Source: Geosiphon pyriformis
Lineage: Eukaryota; Glomeromycota; Glomeromycetes; Archaeosporales; Geosiphonaceae
Length of the DNA stretch: 64,000 bases
Direction of reading: 5' to 3'
NCBI GenBank assembly: GCA_016748015.1
Contig: JAAOMT010000480.1
Span: forward strand, 187,356 to 251,355
Shown: in pieces, positions 61,650 through 64,000 of the stretch
Layout: every line of letters begins with the position of its first letter
Position numbering within the stretch: position 1 is the first letter of the stretch
Notes under the pieces: model-generated
Database searches by the model: none
What the model was told of the DNA's origin: nothing
The model's input: only the letters and a program-made list of their open reading frames with translations
Made by a program: the position numbers and the translations under genes

Positions 61650-62860
61650 AAAAGATACACCAGATAAAAGATCTTGAATTCATACAAGAAATCAAAAGTG
61701 AATGGGCTTTCCTAGTTGTAATGATATTTAAGAAAGGTGGAACTCTATACTTCTGTGTTAACTGCTGCCAATTAAATGTCATTACTATAAAAGACATATA
61801 CCCACTTTTCAAAATTGATGTAATGCTAGATAAATTCAATGGTGCTGCTTTTTTCTTAACTATTGACTTAACTGCTAGATTTTGGCAAGTAGAGATGGAT
61901 CCAAAAAGCAGAAAGAAAACTGCTTTTATTACCAAGTATAGCACCTATGAATTTACAGTTATGCCTTTTGGTCTTATCAATATCTCTTTCACCTTTCAAT
62001 GCCTAATAGACAAAGTATTTAAATCAGTAAAAGAAAACTTTGTTTTGGTTTATTTAGATAACATAATGATCTACTCAAAAATCTGGGATAAATACCTTGA
62101 ATATTTGCAGAAGATTTTTGACTTGCTCAGAAATGCTGGCCTTAAAATCAACCTAATCAAATTTTTCTTTGAATACCAATCTACCCAGTTCTTTGGTCAT
62201 CTTATTACAAAAGATAAAATCTTCTCTAACTCAGCTAAAGTTAAAAAAGTTCAAAACATTAGACAACCAATGAATGTTTTTGAACTATGCTCTTTCCTTG
62301 GTTTGGTTTCTTATTATTGCAAATTTATCAAGGATTTCTCCAAAATTGCCTTTTTTCTCAATCAGCTATTTAAAAAAAATGTCAATTATTATTGGGACAC
62401 TTATTAACAAAAAACTTTTGAAATTCTGAAGAAAAAACTTGTTACTGAACTAATTTTCAAGCAACCTGATTTGGACCAACTTTTCATCCTTCACACTGAT
62501 GCATTTGGCTATGAACTTGGTGCTGTTCTTTTACAAAAAGATGAAAATGGCAGAAAACATGTTATAGTATATGCCAGTAGATCTTTCACACCAGTAGAAA
62601 AAAACTATTTAGTTACTAAACAAGAATGTTTAGCAGTAGTTTGGATTACTAGTTACTGAGATCAATATCTTTTTGGTGTGAAATTCCTAGTAGTAACAGA
62701 TCATTAAGCCTTGGTTTGACTGCACAATAAAAAGAAGCTAAAACACAAATAAATAACTTGCTAAATACTCCATTTAAATGAATTTAACTATGATATTTAA
62801 TATTACAAAGAAGTAAATTATCAAAATGCCAATGCTCTCTCTAGACTTACTATTCAATAA
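61650..62860 (+). pseudogene. Element C reverse transcriptase-RNase H
   Basis: 61721-62407 is an open 228-codon RT core: FKKGGTLYFCVNCCQLNVIT, AAFFLTIDLTARFWQVEMDP (first catalytic Asp present), FTVMPFGLINISFTFQ, VYLDNIMIYSK with the active box YLDN at 62051-62062, FFGHLITKDKI, LCSFLGLVSYYCKFIKDFSK. A TAA follows YYWDTY (Gln fits). RNase H at 62471-62659: FILHTDAFGYELGAVLLQKD, HVIVYASRSFTPVEKNY, ECLAVVW, ended by TGA where Trp fits, then QYLFGVKFLVVTDH. TDAF keeps the catalytic Asp. Confidence 0.92.
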
Positions 62861-63035
62861 TAGTAAAATTTCTCAAACCAAACCAACTTAATTATTAGTA
62901 ATTTCTTTACAAACAAACACAATAGTAGACTTAAACAACTATTCTGCCTTAATGGAATTTTTGGGTAAAGAACAATACTCATCAGAATACACTTGACAGC
63001 AAAGAAAACATTTACACAAACAATCAAATTTCTAT

Positions 63036-63937
63036 TTGATTTACCAGAACCAGCTATATAAAAGAAATAAAAAAAATTTTGATCATCTTCAAAAAGTCAT
63101 CAAATTTGAAGAAAGAAAAATTGTAATATACAATATGTATACTAACCCATTAGCTAAACACTTTGGAAAAACAAAAACAATTCAGAAAATCTTAGCTTAC
63201 TATTATTGGTCTACCTTAGAAAAAAACATTGCTAAATACATCAAAACCTGTAACATCTGCCAAAGAAAAGACAAATCCAATTATAAAGAAAATATCTATT
63301 CAATCTTGGTTGGTCAACCATTTGACAAAATTGGTATAGATGTTATTAGATCTTTAACAATAATTTTTGATGGCAATAGATATATTATTACAGCTATTGA
63401 CTATTTTACAAAGTGAATAGAAGCAAGAGCCATTTCAGACCAAACAGCAGTTTCAATAGCCAATTTCATTTATAAAGATATTATTGCCATTATGGCTGTC
63501 CCAAAAAACTTTTATCTAATAAAGAAAAAGCTTTTCTCAGTACACTGATTGAAGAACTTTGTAAAAAAATGGGAATACATCATAAACTTTTTTCCTCTTA
63601 CCACTCTCAAACAAATAACCTAGTAAAACATTTTAATAGAACATTATGTGAAACTTTAGCCAAAACCAGTAAAGAAACAAACTTATGGAACAAAGTACTG
63701 TTTTCAGTTTTGTTTGTTTATAGAACAGTAAATTATGACATAACAAGTTATAAACCTTTTTATCTACTCTATAAACATATGGCAACACTACCAATAGAAA
63801 CTGACATTAAAACAATACTCTTTAAAAAAATCACAATAAGAAATTATAAAGACATTTTGCGAAGAAGACTTGGTACTATTCTTGACTCCTTAGTAGAAAC
63901 ACAAATAATTGTCTTTGAAAAGATAAAACAGTTTTAA
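63036..63937 (+). pseudogene. Element C integrase (N terminus and core)
   Basis: 63036-63416: AKHFGKTKTIQKILAYYYWS and KTCNICQRK (zinc-binding N terminus; one of the two His looks lost), then GQPFDKIGIDVIRSL (first catalytic Asp) and AIDYFTK, stop where Trp fits, IEARAISDQTAV. A frameshift near 63490-63550 affects the second catalytic block. 63569-63937 begins MGIHHKLFSSYHSQTNNLVK, HFNRTLCETLAKTSK: the usual GLVERFNRTL is NLVKHFNRTL, so the catalytic Glu is Lys. The end of the integrase lies beyond 63937 or is lost. Confidence 0.87.
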
Positions 63938-64000
63938 GAAAAGCTTAAGAAAAAGAAAACTTATAAAATACTTTCTTTAAGTATTGGTAACTTGGTATTG

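Larger units (their letters stand above)
48004..64000 (+). mobile_element. Gypsy element C, split by element B and cut by window end
   Basis: Plus-strand element: LTR 48004-48279, primer binding site, leader, gag part 1 (48717-49502), insertion of element B (49503-59409), gag part 2 (59410-60177), protease, RT-RNase H, integrase to 63937. Removing B and one copy of the 4-bp duplication CCAG rejoins the gag frame exactly. Inserted in A4. Defective: multiple stops and altered catalytic residues. Confidence 0.9.

Overview
The window is very AT-rich eukaryotic DNA made almost entirely of nested, decayed retrotransposons around one intact host gene, a nine-exon conventional actin (10035-11984, +). 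The retroelement proteins (Ty3/gypsy polyproteins with a dUTPase, and a long two-ORF LINE with a zinc-knuckle ORF1) are of the type I associate with arbuscular mycorrhizal fungi (Glomeromycotina, Rhizophagus/Gigaspora). That assignment is family knowledge plus inference; a marker search would settle it.

Layout. 1-7065: gypsy element A on the minus strand, cut by the window start, with its 5' LTR at 6183-7065. 7066-9290: stacked remnants (an A-type LTR piece, a B-type pol piece, a D-type LTR, a LINE 3' end). 9291-13292: the only ordinary-looking host segment, richer in CG dinucleotides, with actin, its TATA box, a probable 5' UTR intron and a polyA signal. 13293-15763: (TTA)n tract and LINE 3' fragments. 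15777-22606: full-length LINE on the minus strand between perfect 13-bp target-site duplications. 22678-29711: very old A-family element containing a solo LTR. 29712-30563: another A LTR. 30616-37340: second full-length-sized LINE, plus strand. 37405-39115: 3' end of gypsy family D. 39116-43089: AT-rich DNA in which I recognise nothing. 43090-48003: A-family element A4, interrupted by plus-strand gypsy element C (48004 to beyond 64000), itself interrupted by the complete element B (49503-59409, minus). This is a three-level nest.

Element A keeps the order gag - protease - Cys-rich linker - dUTPase - RT - RNase H, cut by the window edge before integrase. Element B continues it with integrase and an extra ORF (called ORF3 here) before the polypurine tract and 3' LTR. 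ORF3 is recognisable at the same place in three families (B, D, A4).

Decay is overwhelmingly by transitions. The two B LTRs differ at about 45 of 971 positions by my hand alignment, 44 of them transitions and no indels. Stops in the open frames are nearly all explicable as Q, W or R codons changed by C-to-T or G-to-A, and catalytic aspartates have become asparagine in A, B, C and both LINEs. The retroelements are CG-poor while the actin locus is not. This suggests a cytosine-methylation/deamination or RIP-like process acting on repeats. No tRNA, rRNA or CRISPR was found.
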